The notes: generated from the letters alone by a model not told the origin. A stretch of 37,266 nucleotides of DNA from Mycobacterium gastri (GCF_002102175.1 NZ_LQOX01000123.1:1-37266); one strand, 5' to 3'. Positions 1 to 7,843 are shown, counted from the stretch's first letter. Translations and numbers: made by a program.

Positions 1-63
1 TGTTCTCGTCGTACCTGATCGCCATCGCGCCATCCTTCCCTCAAAGGAAGGTGCGCATAAAAC

Positions 64-726
64 CCGGGACGGTTCAGCTACCGGGAGGCCACCGAGTCGT
101 GGGCGGATCTGCTGTGTGACGCCAAACGGCGCGGCATGCGTGCGCCGGTGTTGGCGATCGGCGATGGTGCGCTGGGGTTTTGGGGTGCGCTGCGCGAGGT
201 GTTCCCGGAGACGAAGGAACAGCGTTGTTGGTTTCATAAAATCTCGAATGTTCTTGCCGCACTGCCGACGTCGACACATTCCGGGGCGAAGAAAGCCTTG
301 GCGGAGATCTGGAACGCCGAGGACAAACGCCACGCGCTGGACGCGGTCAAGGCTTTCGAGGCGGCCTACGGGGCCAAGTACCCGAAAGCGGTCGCCAAGA
401 TCACCGACGATCTCGAGCAGCTGCTCGGGTTCTATGACTTCCCGGCCGAACATTGGGTGCATTTGCGCACTACAAACCCCATCAAATCTACTTTCTCGAC
501 CGTGCGCAATCGCAGCAAGATCACCAAGGGCCCAGGTTCACGGGCGGCCGGAATCGCCATGGCCTACAAGCTGATCGAGGCCGCGCAGTCACGCTGGCGC
601 GCCGTGAACGCGCCACAGTTGGTCGCCCTCGTCCGTGCCGGTGCCAAGTTCGAGAACGGCAAGCTCGTCGAGCGCCCCGACCCTCTCTGCCAACCTGGGT
701 TGAGGCACCCGCCCCCTGACAATTAG
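64..726 (+). pseudogene. IS256-family (mutator-type) transposase, C-terminal fragment
   Basis: The reading frame matches the C-terminal half of IS256-type DDE transposases: GDGALGFWGAL, the EQRCWFHK segment, KYPKAVAKITDD, HWVHLRTTNPI and the KGPGSRAAG tail. Similarity starts around base 70, and in-frame stops lie just upstream (bases 16-18 and 58-60). The helix-turn-helix region and the first catalytic Asp are therefore missing. The expected catalytic Glu in the NPIEST motif reads NPIKST, a Glu-to-Lys change that would inactivate the enzyme even in a full-length protein. The family normally has about 400 residues, against about 215 here. It is a relic of an insertion beside the copper locus. 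No complete IS ends were recognised. Confidence 0.85.
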
Positions 727-740
727 TGACCCGAGGGGCA

Positions 741-756
741 CCTGGCCACGGCCAGG
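741..756. terminator. GC-rich perfect hairpin after the transposase fragment
   Basis: CCTGGCC-AC-GGCCAGG forms a perfect 7-bp stem 14 bases after the transposase stop codon. No T-run follows. It could be a terminator of the T-less mycobacterial kind or part of an old IS end. The sequence does not decide between these. Confidence 0.35.
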
Positions 757-765
757 CATACCAGC

Positions 766-867
766 TCAGAGTCGCTGGGCGGCCTGGGCGATCGCCGCCT
801 GGGCGGCCACGTGATCGTCGATCGTCACATGTAGTTCGGTCAGGAGGGCATCGAGGTTCGTAGTCAC
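766..867 (-). pseudogene. N-terminal remnant of a second insertion-sequence transposase
   Basis: From a GTG at 867, 33 codons read VTTNLDALLTELHVTIDDHV and then turn into Ala/Gln-rich sequence ending in a stop. The opening resembles the N-terminus of mycobacterial DDE transposases that begin with NLDALLTxLYVxxDD. Only the first ~20 residues look like the family, and the catalytic domain is absent. It abuts the point where the ctpV remnant loses similarity, so an IS insertion followed by deletion probably removed the rest of that ctpV copy. The family assignment is from recalled motif only. Confidence 0.4.
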
Positions 868-909
868 AAACGTCCATCGATGCCCGCCAGCCACATCCTT
901 CACAATGCC

Positions 910-1129
910 GGCACGCCGAGAGTGCAACCACGGCGGCATCGCCCGGCGTGTCCCCGCCGCCAGTACACACCCGACGCAGCCAGTGCACGCTCGGCGCGGA
1001 GTGAGGACTTGCTCATCCGGCGAGGCCGCATCGCAGCGAAGGTCAATGGCCTGCACGCACATTCGTCCGGATGCGCCGGAGGCGAACTTTCAGCATGACA
1101 CCGCCATCGGCGACAGTGTCAGTGATCAT
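910..1129 (-). pseudogene. ctpV remnant (5' end of a second copper ATPase gene)
   Basis: Reading leftward from an ATG at 1129, the DNA aligns with the first ~200 bases of the intact ctpV at 2998. The start codons sit in the same place: ATGATCACTGA here and ATGACCACTGA there, each overlapping the upstream pacL by 11 bases. Further shared segments are GTCATGCTGAA versus CTCATGCTAAA, and CGAATGTGCGTGCAGGCCA versus CGAATGCGTGTGCAGGCCA. The original frame runs to a stop after MITDTVADGGVMLKV and a short tail. A frame shift is needed to recover GRMCVQA, the counterpart of GRMRVQA in CtpV. Similarity fades near 910, next to the IS remnant. All P-type ATPase catalytic motifs are gone. Confidence 0.75.
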
Positions 1130-1421
1130 CGACGTGGCCCGGGTGAACAGCCGCCGGTCCCGGTGTGACGTCTTCGCCGATGCGTTCTTTGGCCTCTGCG
1201 ATCACGTCGGCCGCGCTTAGTCGAGCCCGTCCAGCGCTCGCGGCGGCCTTACGCTCGGCCTCGTGGACCACGCGGATACCCCAAGCGGTAGCAGTGACGG
1301 TCGCTGCGCGCAGTGGAAGCTTGGCCACGCCTTTGCGCAACACCTCATAGGCCGCAAACCCTACCGTGCCGGTGATCACCGTCGGTACCGCCTTAGCCAT
1401 AAATCCGTGCAACGGCAACAT
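1119..1421 (-). CDS. PacL-type (DUF1490) P-ATPase-associated metal chaperone, copy A
   Basis: A 100-residue DUF1490 protein. The N-terminal AKAVPTVITGTVGFAAYEVL is a membrane segment, an Ala/Glu/Arg-rich helix follows (about 45-85), and the C-terminus HPGHVDDH is an Asp/His metal-binding-like tail. In M. tuberculosis the PacL proteins (Rv3269, Rv1993c, Rv0968) are membrane-tethered partners of the metal ATPases CtpC, CtpG and CtpV; this one resembles the Rv0968/PacL3 type. ATG 1421 was chosen because AGAGGAAG lies about 8 bases before it; TTG 1427 is the alternative. It lies 80 bases downstream of csoR, and its ATPase partner survives only as a remnant. It may serve the ATPase at 2998 or be in decay. 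The reading frame is intact. Confidence 0.85.
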   Translation of the reverse strand: MLPLHGFMAKAVPTVITGTVGFAAYEVLRKGVAKLPLRAATVTATAWGIRVVHEAERKAAASAGRARLSAADVIAEAKERIGEDVTPGPAAVHPGHVDDH

Positions 1422-1501
1422 TTTCAACGCTTCCTCTCATCTCGTCAGCTCGCTTTGTGGTGATGTCTCAGCTACCGGGCGCACCCAACCTCTGGCGGTC
1501 G

Positions 1502-1861
1502 TTACCCCCGGCCGCTCGCCGTCGCCGGTTCTTGATCGCTAGCCTCGCCGACCGCGGCGCCGCCCAGCTGAGCCTGCGGGCCGGTCAGCGCCGGGGTGAA
1601 CTTGACGGCGTCAATGAGCTCGTCGATGGCCGCTTGGCCACGGCCATCGAGCACCGCCGAGGAAAAGCACGTCTCCAAGTGGTTGTGCAGCATCACCCTG
1701 TTGGCTCGCTCCAGCGAGGACTGCACAGCTGAGATCTGCTTCATCACATCCACGCAATACGCGTCAGACTCCAGCATTCGAATGATCCCATCGAGGTGGC
1801 CCCGAACCGTCTTGAGCCGATTCAGCGCTGCATCCTTCTTCGCCGTCAATTCTTCGCCCAT
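1502..1861 (-). CDS. csoR: Copper-sensing transcriptional repressor CsoR
   Basis: A 119-residue DUF156-family repressor, nearly identical in its core to M. tuberculosis CsoR (Rv0967). It binds Cu(I) and then releases its operator. The three Cu(I) ligands are all present at the M. tuberculosis positions: Cys36 (AYCVDVMKQ), His61 (LHNHLE) and Cys65 (ETCFSS). The start MGEELTAKK at 1861 is preferred over an ATG further upstream because it matches the M. tuberculosis N-terminus and length. A perfect palindromic operator lies 39 bases upstream. It is the only intact csoR in the window and sits beside a decayed second csoR at 2407-2630, so it probably represses both neighbouring copper operons. Confidence 0.97.
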   Translation of the reverse strand: MGEELTAKKDAALNRLKTVRGHLDGIIRMLESDAYCVDVMKQISAVQSSLERANRVMLHNHLETCFSSAVLDGRGQAAIDELIDAVKFTPALTGPQAQLGGAAVGEASDQEPATASGRG

Positions 1862-1900
1862 AATTGCCTCGCAACTTCTTGTCGACACCGGCACGATTCC

Positions 1901-1934
1901 ATGCTACCCCACCCCACCCGGGGTGGGGTAGCAT
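1901..1934. promoter_or_regulatory. CsoR operator of the csoR-pacL operon (perfect palindrome)
   Basis: ATGCTACCCCACCCC and its exact reverse complement form 15-bp perfect arms around the 4-base centre ACCC. The site ends 39 bases before the csoR start. Long GC-rich palindromes with TACCCCACCC-like arms are the known form of mycobacterial CsoR operators. Confidence 0.85.
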
Positions 1935-2351
1935 CGGCGCCAACGGATGGGGAGTCGCTTAAGTGGACGAAAGCCAAGGACGTCTGCGGTCGCGGACTGG
2001 TATTTGGTTGCCGGCATCGGCAGCTGGGTTTGGGGCGTCCGGGCTGCTGGCCTATGGTCAGCGGCGTTTATCCGGCTGCCCTCCGGCACCGATCGAGCGC
2101 ACACCGAAAACGATTGCGGTTCAATATATTAGGCGCTTCGGCAGACCCGAAGGTGAGCTACCCAAGATGGGCGAACAGTTTGATGCGGCCCACGCCGAGT
2201 CGCCGGGCTCCGCCGACCTGTCCGCGCGGATGGCGCATCAAGAACCTCGTAATCCGGCGTTTGCCGCCGGTGGTACCGCTCTGGCGGTCGGCTGGTACCG
2301 GCGCAGGCACGGCGACCGACTCGACCGCGGGGTCGGTGAGTCGTCCAAGCT
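1935..2351. other. Region between the two head-to-head copper loci, no confident gene
   Basis: About 415 bases separate the two CsoR-type palindromes. A plus-strand frame is open from GTG 1963 and continues into the csoR pseudogene. It has no recognisable motif and no clear ribosome binding site, and its extension over the pseudogene argues against it being a gene. No RNA gene or repeat was recognised. Confidence 0.4.
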
Positions 2352-2377
2352 ATGTTCACCCCACGGGGGTAGGGCAT
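2352..2377. promoter_or_regulatory. Eroded CsoR-type operator before the pacL-ctpV operon
   Basis: ATGTTCACCCC-ACG-GGGGTAGGGCAT is an imperfect palindrome. Its arms resemble those of the perfect site at 1901-1934, and it has the same relation to a csoR start (here a pseudogene start about 30 bases away). It contains the TACCC-type half-site on one strand. It probably still gives CsoR control of the plus-strand operon, with weaker affinity. Confidence 0.55.
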
Positions 2378-2406
2378 GGTGCCGATTATGCGCATGTTCG
2401 ATGATC

Positions 2407-2630
2407 ATGTCTTACAGCCGAATTGACGGCCAAGAACCAAGCTTTGCTGAACCGGCCGCAGACGGTGCGGGCTCACCTCGGTGACAACATTCGGGTGCTG
2501 GATACCAGCCGTTGCGTCTCGGCTCGGCCGGGCGAACTGCGTGATCTCCCATAACCACGTGGAGAGCTGCTTTCCACTGCAGCGCTCGCCGGTCGCGGGG
2601 TGAGCGGCGATTGACGAGCTGCGCGATATG
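2407..2630 (+). pseudogene. Decayed csoR paralogue
   Basis: From base 2420 the frame reads ELTAKNQALLNRPQTVRAHL and then IRVLD, aligning with ELTAKKDAALNRLKTVRGHL and IRMLE of the intact CsoR. The Cu ligand Cys36 and most of the AYCVDVMKQISAVQSS stretch are deleted or scrambled, and a stop (TAA) follows. After a frame shift, CATAACCACGTGGAGAGCTGC encodes HNHVESC, which preserves the His61/Cys65 segment. A TGA comes next, then the GATTGACGAGCTG segment shared with intact csoR. The possible ATGs at 2401 and 2407 are out of frame with the conserved part. It sits where csoR should precede pacL-ctpV. Confidence 0.85.
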
Positions 2631-2711
2631 ACAAGCAGGCACAAGAAGTGTTGGCAACACTGGAATGTCGATAACACGTAGCGGGTCAACGATGCGGAAG
2701 GAGTGTGCGGG

Positions 2712-3008
2712 ATGATTTGGCATGGTCTATTGGCCAAGGCGGTGCCCACGGTGGTAACCGGCACAGTGGGGGCTGCGGCCTATGAGGTTCTCCGCAAGGC
2801 GGTGGTCAAGTTCCCGTCGCGGCAGGCGGCCGTCGCCGTGACCGCGTGGGGCTTGCGGGCCGTCCGCGAAACCGAGCGCAAGGCCGCGAAGGGCGCCGAG
2901 CAGGCTCGACTGACGGTCGCCGACGTGATGGCCGAGGCAAAGGATCGAATCGGGGAGGAAGTCGCACCGCTGAAGTTGGCGGAGTCGGGCCACGCCCATG
3001 ACCACTGA
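2712..3008 (+). CDS. pacL3: PacL-type (DUF1490) P-ATPase-associated metal chaperone, copy B
   Basis: A 98-residue DUF1490 protein closely similar to copy A on the other strand. The N-terminal membrane segment is [20 protein letters not shown], then comes a charged helical region ending in [15 protein letters not shown], then a His-rich tail GHAHDH that can bind metal. ATG 2712 is chosen because GGAAGGAG lies 8-9 bases upstream and MIWHG matches the M. tuberculosis Rv0968 start as recalled; GTG 2703 abuts the Shine-Dalgarno sequence and is unlikely. Its last 11 bases overlap the ctpV start, so the two are translationally coupled. PacL proteins assemble with their cognate P-type ATPase in the membrane; here that partner is CtpV. 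Confidence 0.9.
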   Translation: MIWHGLLAKAVPTVVTGTVGAAAYEVLRKAVVKFPSRQAAVAVTAWGLRAVRETERKAAKGAEQARLTVADVMAEAKDRIGEEVAPLKLAESGHAHDH

Positions 3009-5361
3009 TAGCCTGACCGAGACCGCTCTCATGCTAAATGTCGTGTCCGTTGCAGCGGGCCGAATGCGTGTGCAGGCCAAAGGGTTTGAGTTTGATTCGG
3101 TGCGAGCCGTGGCGATCGAGGATACGGTCGGCAACGTGGCTGGCGTACGCGCCGTATACGCCTACCCGCGAACGGCTTCGGTCGTAATCTTGTATTCGCC
3201 CCAAAACTGCGACACAGCTGCGATCTTGTCGGCGATCGCTGATGCGCAGTCCATTCCTGCGGAGTCGGTGCCCGCGCGTGCGCCCTACTCAGCTGAGTTC
3301 GGCAAGTCCGGAGTAGTGCAAAAACTCGTCGGCGGGATCCGTCGCTTACTGGGTCGCCCGCACGATGTCCATGGCGAGGCAGGGGCTGGTAGCAGCTGCC
3401 ATTCTGGACCGGTTGCCGCGTGCCATTCGTCGCCGGGTGAGGACAGTAGCCGCGAACGGCGGAAGTGGTTGCGGCGCGTGTGGCTGGCCATGCCCTTGGG
3501 ACTGCTGGCACTTGCTTCCACGATGGTGTTCGGCGCCTACCCGTGGGCGGGGTGGTTGGCGTTCGCCGCGACGGTGCCCGTGCAGTTCGTGTCCGGATGG
3601 CCGTTCCTGAAGGGGGCGGTGCAGCAGGCGCGGGCTTTGAACGCGAACATGGACACGCTCATCGCTCTGGGCACACTGACCGCGTTTGCCTACTCCACCT
3701 ATGAGCTGTTCGCGGGCGGACCGCTGTTTTTCGACACCGCGGCGCTGATTATTGCCTTCGTCGTGCTGGGCCGCTACTTCGAGGCCAGGGCCACGGGTAA
3801 GGCGTCCGAGGCGATCAGCAAGCTACTGGAAATGGGGGCCAAGGAGGCTCGGCTACTGGTAGACGGCGAGGAGCGCAACGTGCCGGTCGATCAGGTCCGA
3901 GTCGGGGATCTGGTGCGGGTGCGACCTGGTGAGAAGATCCCGGTCGACGGCGAAGTGACCGAAGGGCGTGCCGCTGTCGATGAGTCCATGCTCACCGGCG
4001 AGTCCGTCCCGATCGAAAAAACGGTGGGCGATCATGTCGCCGGGGCAACCGTCAACGTCGATGGGCTGCTGACCCTGCGCGCCACCGCCGTCGGAGCCGA
4101 TACCGCGCTAGCGCAGATTGTGCGCCTGGTTGAGCAGGCACAAGGCGGCAAGGCTCCCGTACAGCGGCTCGTGGACCGGGTCTCGGCGGTGTTTGTGCCC
4201 GCCGTCGTGGGCATTGCCGCCACGACGTTTGCCGGGTGGACGCTGATCGCCGCGAATCCAATTGCCGGGATGACCGCCGCGGTCGCCGTGCTGATCATCG
4301 CGTGCCCATGTGCGTTGGGCCTGGCCACCCCCACGGCGATCACAGTCGGCACTGGCCGGGGTGCTGAGATGGGAATCCTGGTCAAGGGCGGCGAAGTACT
4401 GGAGGCCTCAAAGAGGATCGACACTGTGGTGTTCGACAAGACCGGCACCCTAACCCGCGCCCAAATGCGGCTGACCGACGTCATTGTCGGCAAGCGGCGC
4501 CAGCCTAACTTGGTGCTGCGGATTGCCGCCGCGGTCGAATCCGGTTCCGAACACCCCATCGGCGCGGCTATCGTCGCCGCTGCGGAAGAGCACGGGTTGG
4601 AAATTCCGGCCGCCAAGGAGTTCACCAACCTCGCCGGACACGGCGTTCGGGCAATTGTCGACGGTAAGCCGGTGTTGGTCGGGCGACGTAAACTCATCGC
4701 GGAGCAGGAATTATTGCTGCCCGACGACTTGGCTGCGGCTGCGCAGGAGCTGGAAGAGCGGGGTCGCACAGCAGTCTTCGTCGGCCGCGGCGACCAGGTT
4801 GTGGGTGTGCTCGCCGTGGCCGACACCGTCAAAAGCGATGCCGCCGACGTGGTTCGCGACCTGCACGCCATGGGACTGCGGGTTGCCATGATCACCGGCG
4901 ACAACGCCCGCACGGCTGCCGCGATCGCCAACCAGGTGGGCATCGACGAAGTGCTGGCCGAGGTGTTACCGCAGGACAAGGTCACCGAGATTCAGCGATT
5001 GCAGGACGAGGGCCGGGTAGTCGCGATGGTTGGCGATGGCGTTAACGACGCCCCCGCCCTGGTACAGGCCGACCTGGGCATCGCGATCGGCACCGGTACC
5101 GACGTCGCCATCGAGGCCTCCGACATCACACTGATGTCTGACCGGCTCGATGGTGTCGTACACGCGATCGAACTGTCGAGGAAGACCCTGCGCACGATTT
5201 ATGAGAATCTGGGCTGGGCCTTCGGTTACAACACCGCCGCGATTCCCCTTGCCGCGCTGGGCATGCTCAACCCGGTCGTCGCGGGCGCGGCGATGGGGTT
5301 GTCTTCGGTCAGCGTGGTAACGAACTCGCTGCGGCTCCGCCGATTCGGCCGCGACTCGTGA
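2998..5361 (+). CDS. ctpV: Copper-translocating P1B-type ATPase CtpV
   Basis: A 787-residue copper-exporting ATPase; M. tuberculosis CtpV has about 770. Catalytic landmarks are TGES (actuator, from residue 333), the CPC metal site in the membrane (436-438), DKTGT with the phosphorylated Asp480, the HP of SEHPIG in the nucleotide domain, and GDGVND (from 679). The last membrane segments carry the YN and NSLRL-type signatures of Cu(I) pumps. The N-terminal HMA-like domain (about 10-90) lacks the usual CxxC. Instead, a linker carries two Cys-His pairs, C134-H135 and C142-H143. It overlaps pacL by 11 bases and is followed by a DUF5134 gene, as in the M. tuberculosis Rv0967-Rv0970 operon. CsoR control is inferred from the eroded operator upstream. 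Confidence 0.96.
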   Translation: MTTDSLTETALMLNVVSVAAGRMRVQAKGFEFDSVRAVAIEDTVGNVAGVRAVYAYPRTASVVILYSPQNCDTAAILSAIADAQSIPAESVPARAPYSAEFGKSGVVQKLVGGIRRLLGRPHDVHGEAGAGSSCHSGPVAACHSSPGEDSSRERRKWLRRVWLAMPLGLLALASTMVFGAYPWAGWLAFAATVPVQFVSGWPFLKGAVQQARALNANMDTLIALGTLTAFAYSTYELFAGGPLFFDTAALIIAFVVLGRYFEARATGKASEAISKLLEMGAKEARLLVDGEERNVPVDQVRVGDLVRVRPGEKIPVDGEVTEGRAAVDESMLTGESVPIEKTVGDHVAGATVNVDGLLTLRATAVGADTALAQIVRLVEQAQGGKAPVQRLVDRVSAVFVPAVVGIAATTFAGWTLIAANPIAGMTAAVAVLIIACPCALGLATPTAITVGTGRGAEMGILVKGGEVLEASKRIDTVVFDKTGTLTRAQMRLTDVIVGKRRQPNLVLRIAAAVESGSEHPIGAAIVAAAEEHGLEIPAAKEFTNLAGHGVRAIVDGKPVLVGRRKLIAEQELLLPDDLAAAAQELEERGRTAVFVGRGDQVVGVLAVADTVKSDAADVVRDLHAMGLRVAMITGDNARTAAAIANQVGIDEVLAEVLPQDKVTEIQRLQDEGRVVAMVGDGVNDAPALVQADLGIAIGTGTDVAIEASDITLMSDRLDGVVHAIELSRKTLRTIYENLGWAFGYNTAAIPLAALGMLNPVVAGAAMGLSSVSVVTNSLRLRRFGRDS

Positions 5362-5427
5362 CAGCGGCTGTATCGCCATCCGCTGTCAACCGCATAAAGT
5401 TTTCCGAGCTGAGTGTTGCGGTATCGC

Positions 5428-6030
5428 ATGATTCATGACTTGATACTTCGCTGGGGAGTCACCGGACTGTTCGTGCTCGCCGCCTCCGAATGCGGCCTGG
5501 CGATCGTGACCAAACGCGGACCGTGGACCATGGCCGTGAGCCATTGGTGGCACTTGGTCATGGCGGTTGCGATGGCGGCGATGGCCTGGCCGTGGGGGGC
5601 ACGGTTACCGACGACAGGTCCTGCGGTGTTTTTCTTGCTCGGGACGGTGTGGTTCATGGCGGTAGCCGTCGCCGCGGCCCGCACTGTCGCCGTTTTCGCT
5701 TTGTATGGATATCACGGCCTGATGATGTTGGCGACGGCCTGGATGTACGTGATCATGGATCCTCGGCTGTCCGGCACCGGGCCGGCTACGTCGATGCCGG
5801 GCATGGACATGGATGCGGCCCACGTGTCGAGCACCGGGCCGCCCGTGTGGTTCAACGCTGCGAACTGGTTGGGTGCAGCCGGCTTCGCGGTCGCCGCGGT
5901 CTTGTGGACCTATAGCTACTTCAGCCAGCGGCAGCACAAGGCGACCCGATGCTCGCTGGGTAACCTGGGTCAGGCGATGATGGCTGCCGGCATGTCTATC
6001 TTGTTCGTAGCCGCGCTATTTCGAATCTGA
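5428..6030 (+). CDS. DUF5134 membrane protein of the copper operon (Rv0970-like)
   Basis: A 200-residue integral membrane protein with about six hydrophobic segments and a Met/His-bearing loop near the middle (SMPGMDMDAAHVSS) that could bind copper. It matches the family represented by M. tuberculosis Rv0970, the last gene of the csoR operon. ATG 5428 (MIHDLILRW) fits that family; GTG 5413 would add five residues. It starts 66 bases after ctpV and a strong hairpin follows it, so it is probably the last cistron. Its molecular function is not known; a role in copper handling is inferred from context. Confidence 0.85.
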   Translation: MIHDLILRWGVTGLFVLAASECGLAIVTKRGPWTMAVSHWWHLVMAVAMAAMAWPWGARLPTTGPAVFFLLGTVWFMAVAVAAARTVAVFALYGYHGLMMLATAWMYVIMDPRLSGTGPATSMPGMDMDAAHVSSTGPPVWFNAANWLGAAGFAVAAVLWTYSYFSQRQHKATRCSLGNLGQAMMAAGMSILFVAALFRI

Positions 6031-6074
6031 CCGCTACGACGCGCGCCCTGTATCGGGCAGCGCCGCCGGACGCG

Positions 6075-6114
6075 TCAGTGCGATCGTCGGCCGATACAGC
6101 TATCGGCCGCTGAC
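6075..6114 (+). terminator. Hairpin at the end of the pacL-ctpV-DUF5134 operon
   Basis: CGGCCGATA-CAGC-TATCGGCCG is a perfect 9-bp stem with a 4-base loop. GTCAG and CTGAC extend it as an outer stem after an unpaired stretch on the left arm. It lies about 45 bases after the DUF5134 stop. There is no T-run, which is common in mycobacteria. Confidence 0.45.
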
Positions 6115-6233
6115 AGGGCAGCTCCACGACCAACTCGGAAAACACACCACGTCCGGCGGCTTCTGTCCCAACCAGTCCGCCACGAAATACAGTACACCCC
6201 AAGGATTTCAGGCTCGGGCGTTCGAGCGTCTGC

Positions 6234-6824
6234 TCACTGTTGTGACGATTTGGTGCCGTTGAAGCGGACAAGCAATGGGTTGTGGCGCAGGTGAACATCA
6301 TTGAGCGAAAGTTTGTGCAGCGTCGGCCCGAGCTCGCCATGGCCGATGAGTCGGTGGGGTGCCCCTTCCAGGCGATGCAATATGCGGGTGGGCCGCAGGG
6401 ACAGCAGATCGTAGCCAATAAGGCTGCCGCCTGGGTGAAGAACACGCACCGCTTCGGCCAAGGCCTGTTCCCAGGTAACAGTGTGGTGGAGCATGATAAA
6501 CGTCAGCACAGTGTCAAAGGTGTTGTCGCCGAACGGCAATGCATTGGCGTCCGCCTGCAAAGCGGTGGCGCGTGAGCCGAATGGCGCGAGCCGCCGTCTC
6601 GCCGCCGCGACCATGGTCTCGTCGAAGTCGGTCACTGTCATCCTGATATCCGGATAGGCGGACAGGATTTCTGCGGCCATGGCTCCGCTGCCGGCTCCGA
6701 TCTCAAGGACATTGCCCGCGGGTGTGAGTCCCTGCAAGGCCCAGGGCAGTACGGTTCGACGGGTAAAGGCCCGCCAGGGAGTGCTCCGGCAGAATGCGGA
6801 TTCGATTCTGGACATGGTAGGCAT
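6234..6824 (-). CDS. Class I SAM-dependent methyltransferase
   Basis: A 196-residue Rossmann-fold methyltransferase of the UbiE/Methyltransf_11 kind. Motif I is VLEIGAGSGAMA (about 39-50), followed by the acidic TVTDFDETM loop, the DANALPFGDNTFDTVL segment and the LHHTVTW/VLHPGGSLIGYD region. The substrate cannot be told from sequence. It is transcribed away from the TetR-family gene, and a perfect inverted repeat between the two suggests that the regulator controls both. ATG 6824 follows AAAGGAGCC and AAGGCGG; an in-frame ATG three codons later is also possible. Confidence 0.85.
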   Translation of the reverse strand: MPTMSRIESAFCRSTPWRAFTRRTVLPWALQGLTPAGNVLEIGAGSGAMAAEILSAYPDIRMTVTDFDETMVAAARRRLAPFGSRATALQADANALPFGDNTFDTVLTFIMLHHTVTWEQALAEAVRVLHPGGSLIGYDLLSLRPTRILHRLEGAPHRLIGHGELGPTLHKLSLNDVHLRHNPLLVRFNGTKSSQQ

Positions 6825-6962
6825 ACCGCCTTGGCTCCTTTGCTGTTCGGCGAGCAGGGTCGCGGGGCCAACCCGCGCCGGTTAGGGACCGTGCTGAGCG
6901 GATCCGGGGACTGCTGCGGCCTGGCTACTCGACCATCACCATGACACAATACATGTTCAAAT

Positions 6963-6982
6963 TTGAGACTTAACTGTCTCAA
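6963..6982. promoter_or_regulatory. Likely TetR-family operator
   Basis: TTGAGAC-TTAACT-GTCTCAA is a perfect inverted repeat with 7-base arms and a 6-base centre. It lies 14 bases before the TetR-family start and in the divergent promoter region shared with the methyltransferase gene. A second, weaker dyad (CATAC-GT-GTATG) follows at 6987-6998. Its position and symmetry suggest autoregulation. Confidence 0.6.
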
Positions 6983-6995
6983 CTATCATACGTGT

Positions 6996-7616
6996 ATGTT
7001 TCAAAGTCAAGACCAACCCGCCAACAGCGAACACATCGAACCGCGGCTTGTCGACGCCACAGCCGCCGCCATCACCCGCTGGGGCCTTACGGAGACCACG
7101 CGCGAACGTATCGCGGTCGAGGCCGGTATATCGCGTGCGACGATGTACCGTAGCGGCGTCACGCGCGATCAACTCGTCGCTGCCTTGACCGCCCGCGCTG
7201 CCCAGACCTTCCGCACAGCGATTTGGCCCGCGCTCACCGGGCGGGGTTCGGCCGCAGAACGGTTGCGGGCCGCCCTCGAAGCGATGTGCGCGGCCGCGGA
7301 ACAACATTTACCCTTGCTTGCCGGGATGTTCTCGGCCGAAGGCGAGGTCTTCCACCGGCCCGGCCCTAATGCGCTCACCGTCGATGTCTTCGCCGAACCG
7401 TTCGAGCGTCTGCTCCTCGACGGCGCCGCCGACGGAACTTTGCGCCGGATCCCGGAGACCGTCACCGCCACTGTGTTGTTCAACATGGTCGGCTGGGGCT
7501 ATATCCACTTGCGCAGCAGTCACCATTGGGAACCCGAAATTGCGTGCCGCAGCGTCATCGACTTGGCTCTCCATGGATTGCTCAACATGGAAGGCCGCCC
7601 ATCGCAAGCGGTTTGA
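6996..7616 (+). CDS. TetR/AcrR-family transcriptional regulator
   Basis: A 206-residue protein with an N-terminal TetR helix-turn-helix: LVDATAAAITRWGLTETT, then RIAVEAGISRATMYR (about residues 40-55). The larger C-terminal ligand-binding domain has no recognisable signature. ATG 6996 is used; an upstream TTG (6963) lies inside the operator palindrome and is unlikely to be the start. It is divergent from the methyltransferase and probably represses it and itself. The inducer is unknown. Confidence 0.88.
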   Translation: MFQSQDQPANSEHIEPRLVDATAAAITRWGLTETTRERIAVEAGISRATMYRSGVTRDQLVAALTARAAQTFRTAIWPALTGRGSAAERLRAALEAMCAAAEQHLPLLAGMFSAEGEVFHRPGPNALTVDVFAEPFERLLLDGAADGTLRRIPETVTATVLFNMVGWGYIHLRSSHHWEPEIACRSVIDLALHGLLNMEGRPSQAV

Positions 7617-7741
7617 CCCCGAGGTTACCCCGTATGTCGGCGACCGGTGTCGGTTACCGCGTCAGCGCCGCTGAGAGACACGGCACTTATCCGGCAAGCT
7701 GCTTGTCGACAACGCTGCAATGTATTCACGGGCCACTCCAT

Positions 7742-7778
7742 CGCCCAGGGCACTGGGCGTCGACCGCCACGGGCGGTC
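7742..7778. terminator. Tandem GC hairpins between convergent genes
   Basis: Two perfect 7-bp stems lie back to back: CGCCCAG-GGCA-CTGGGCG (7742-7759) and GACCGCC-ACG-GGCGGTC (7762-7778). They fall between the convergent ends of the TetR gene (7616) and nnaR (7844), the expected place for a bidirectional terminator. No T-run is present. Confidence 0.5.
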
Positions 7779-7843
7779 TGGTCGGCTTGCCGGAATGCAT
7801 TGCGTTATCTCTGGCGGTGCTGCCGGTGTGTGGATTGCGAGGA

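Noticed and set aside
34..51. Hairpin CCTTCC-CTCAAA-GGAAGG just before the transposase fragment
   Set aside because: Short stem at the window edge. It cannot be told whether it is an IS end, a terminator or chance.
4032..4985. Minus-strand frame of 317 codons, Ser/Thr/Ala-rich
   Set aside because: It lies wholly antisense to ctpV and has shadow-frame composition. A similar shadow lies antisense to the second copper ATPase (30516-31370).
6219..7415. 17-base identity CGTTCGAGCGTCTGCTC at 6219-6235 and 7399-7415
   Set aside because: One copy lies inside the TetR gene and the other at the methyltransferase end. There is no flanking similarity, so it is probably chance in high-GC DNA.
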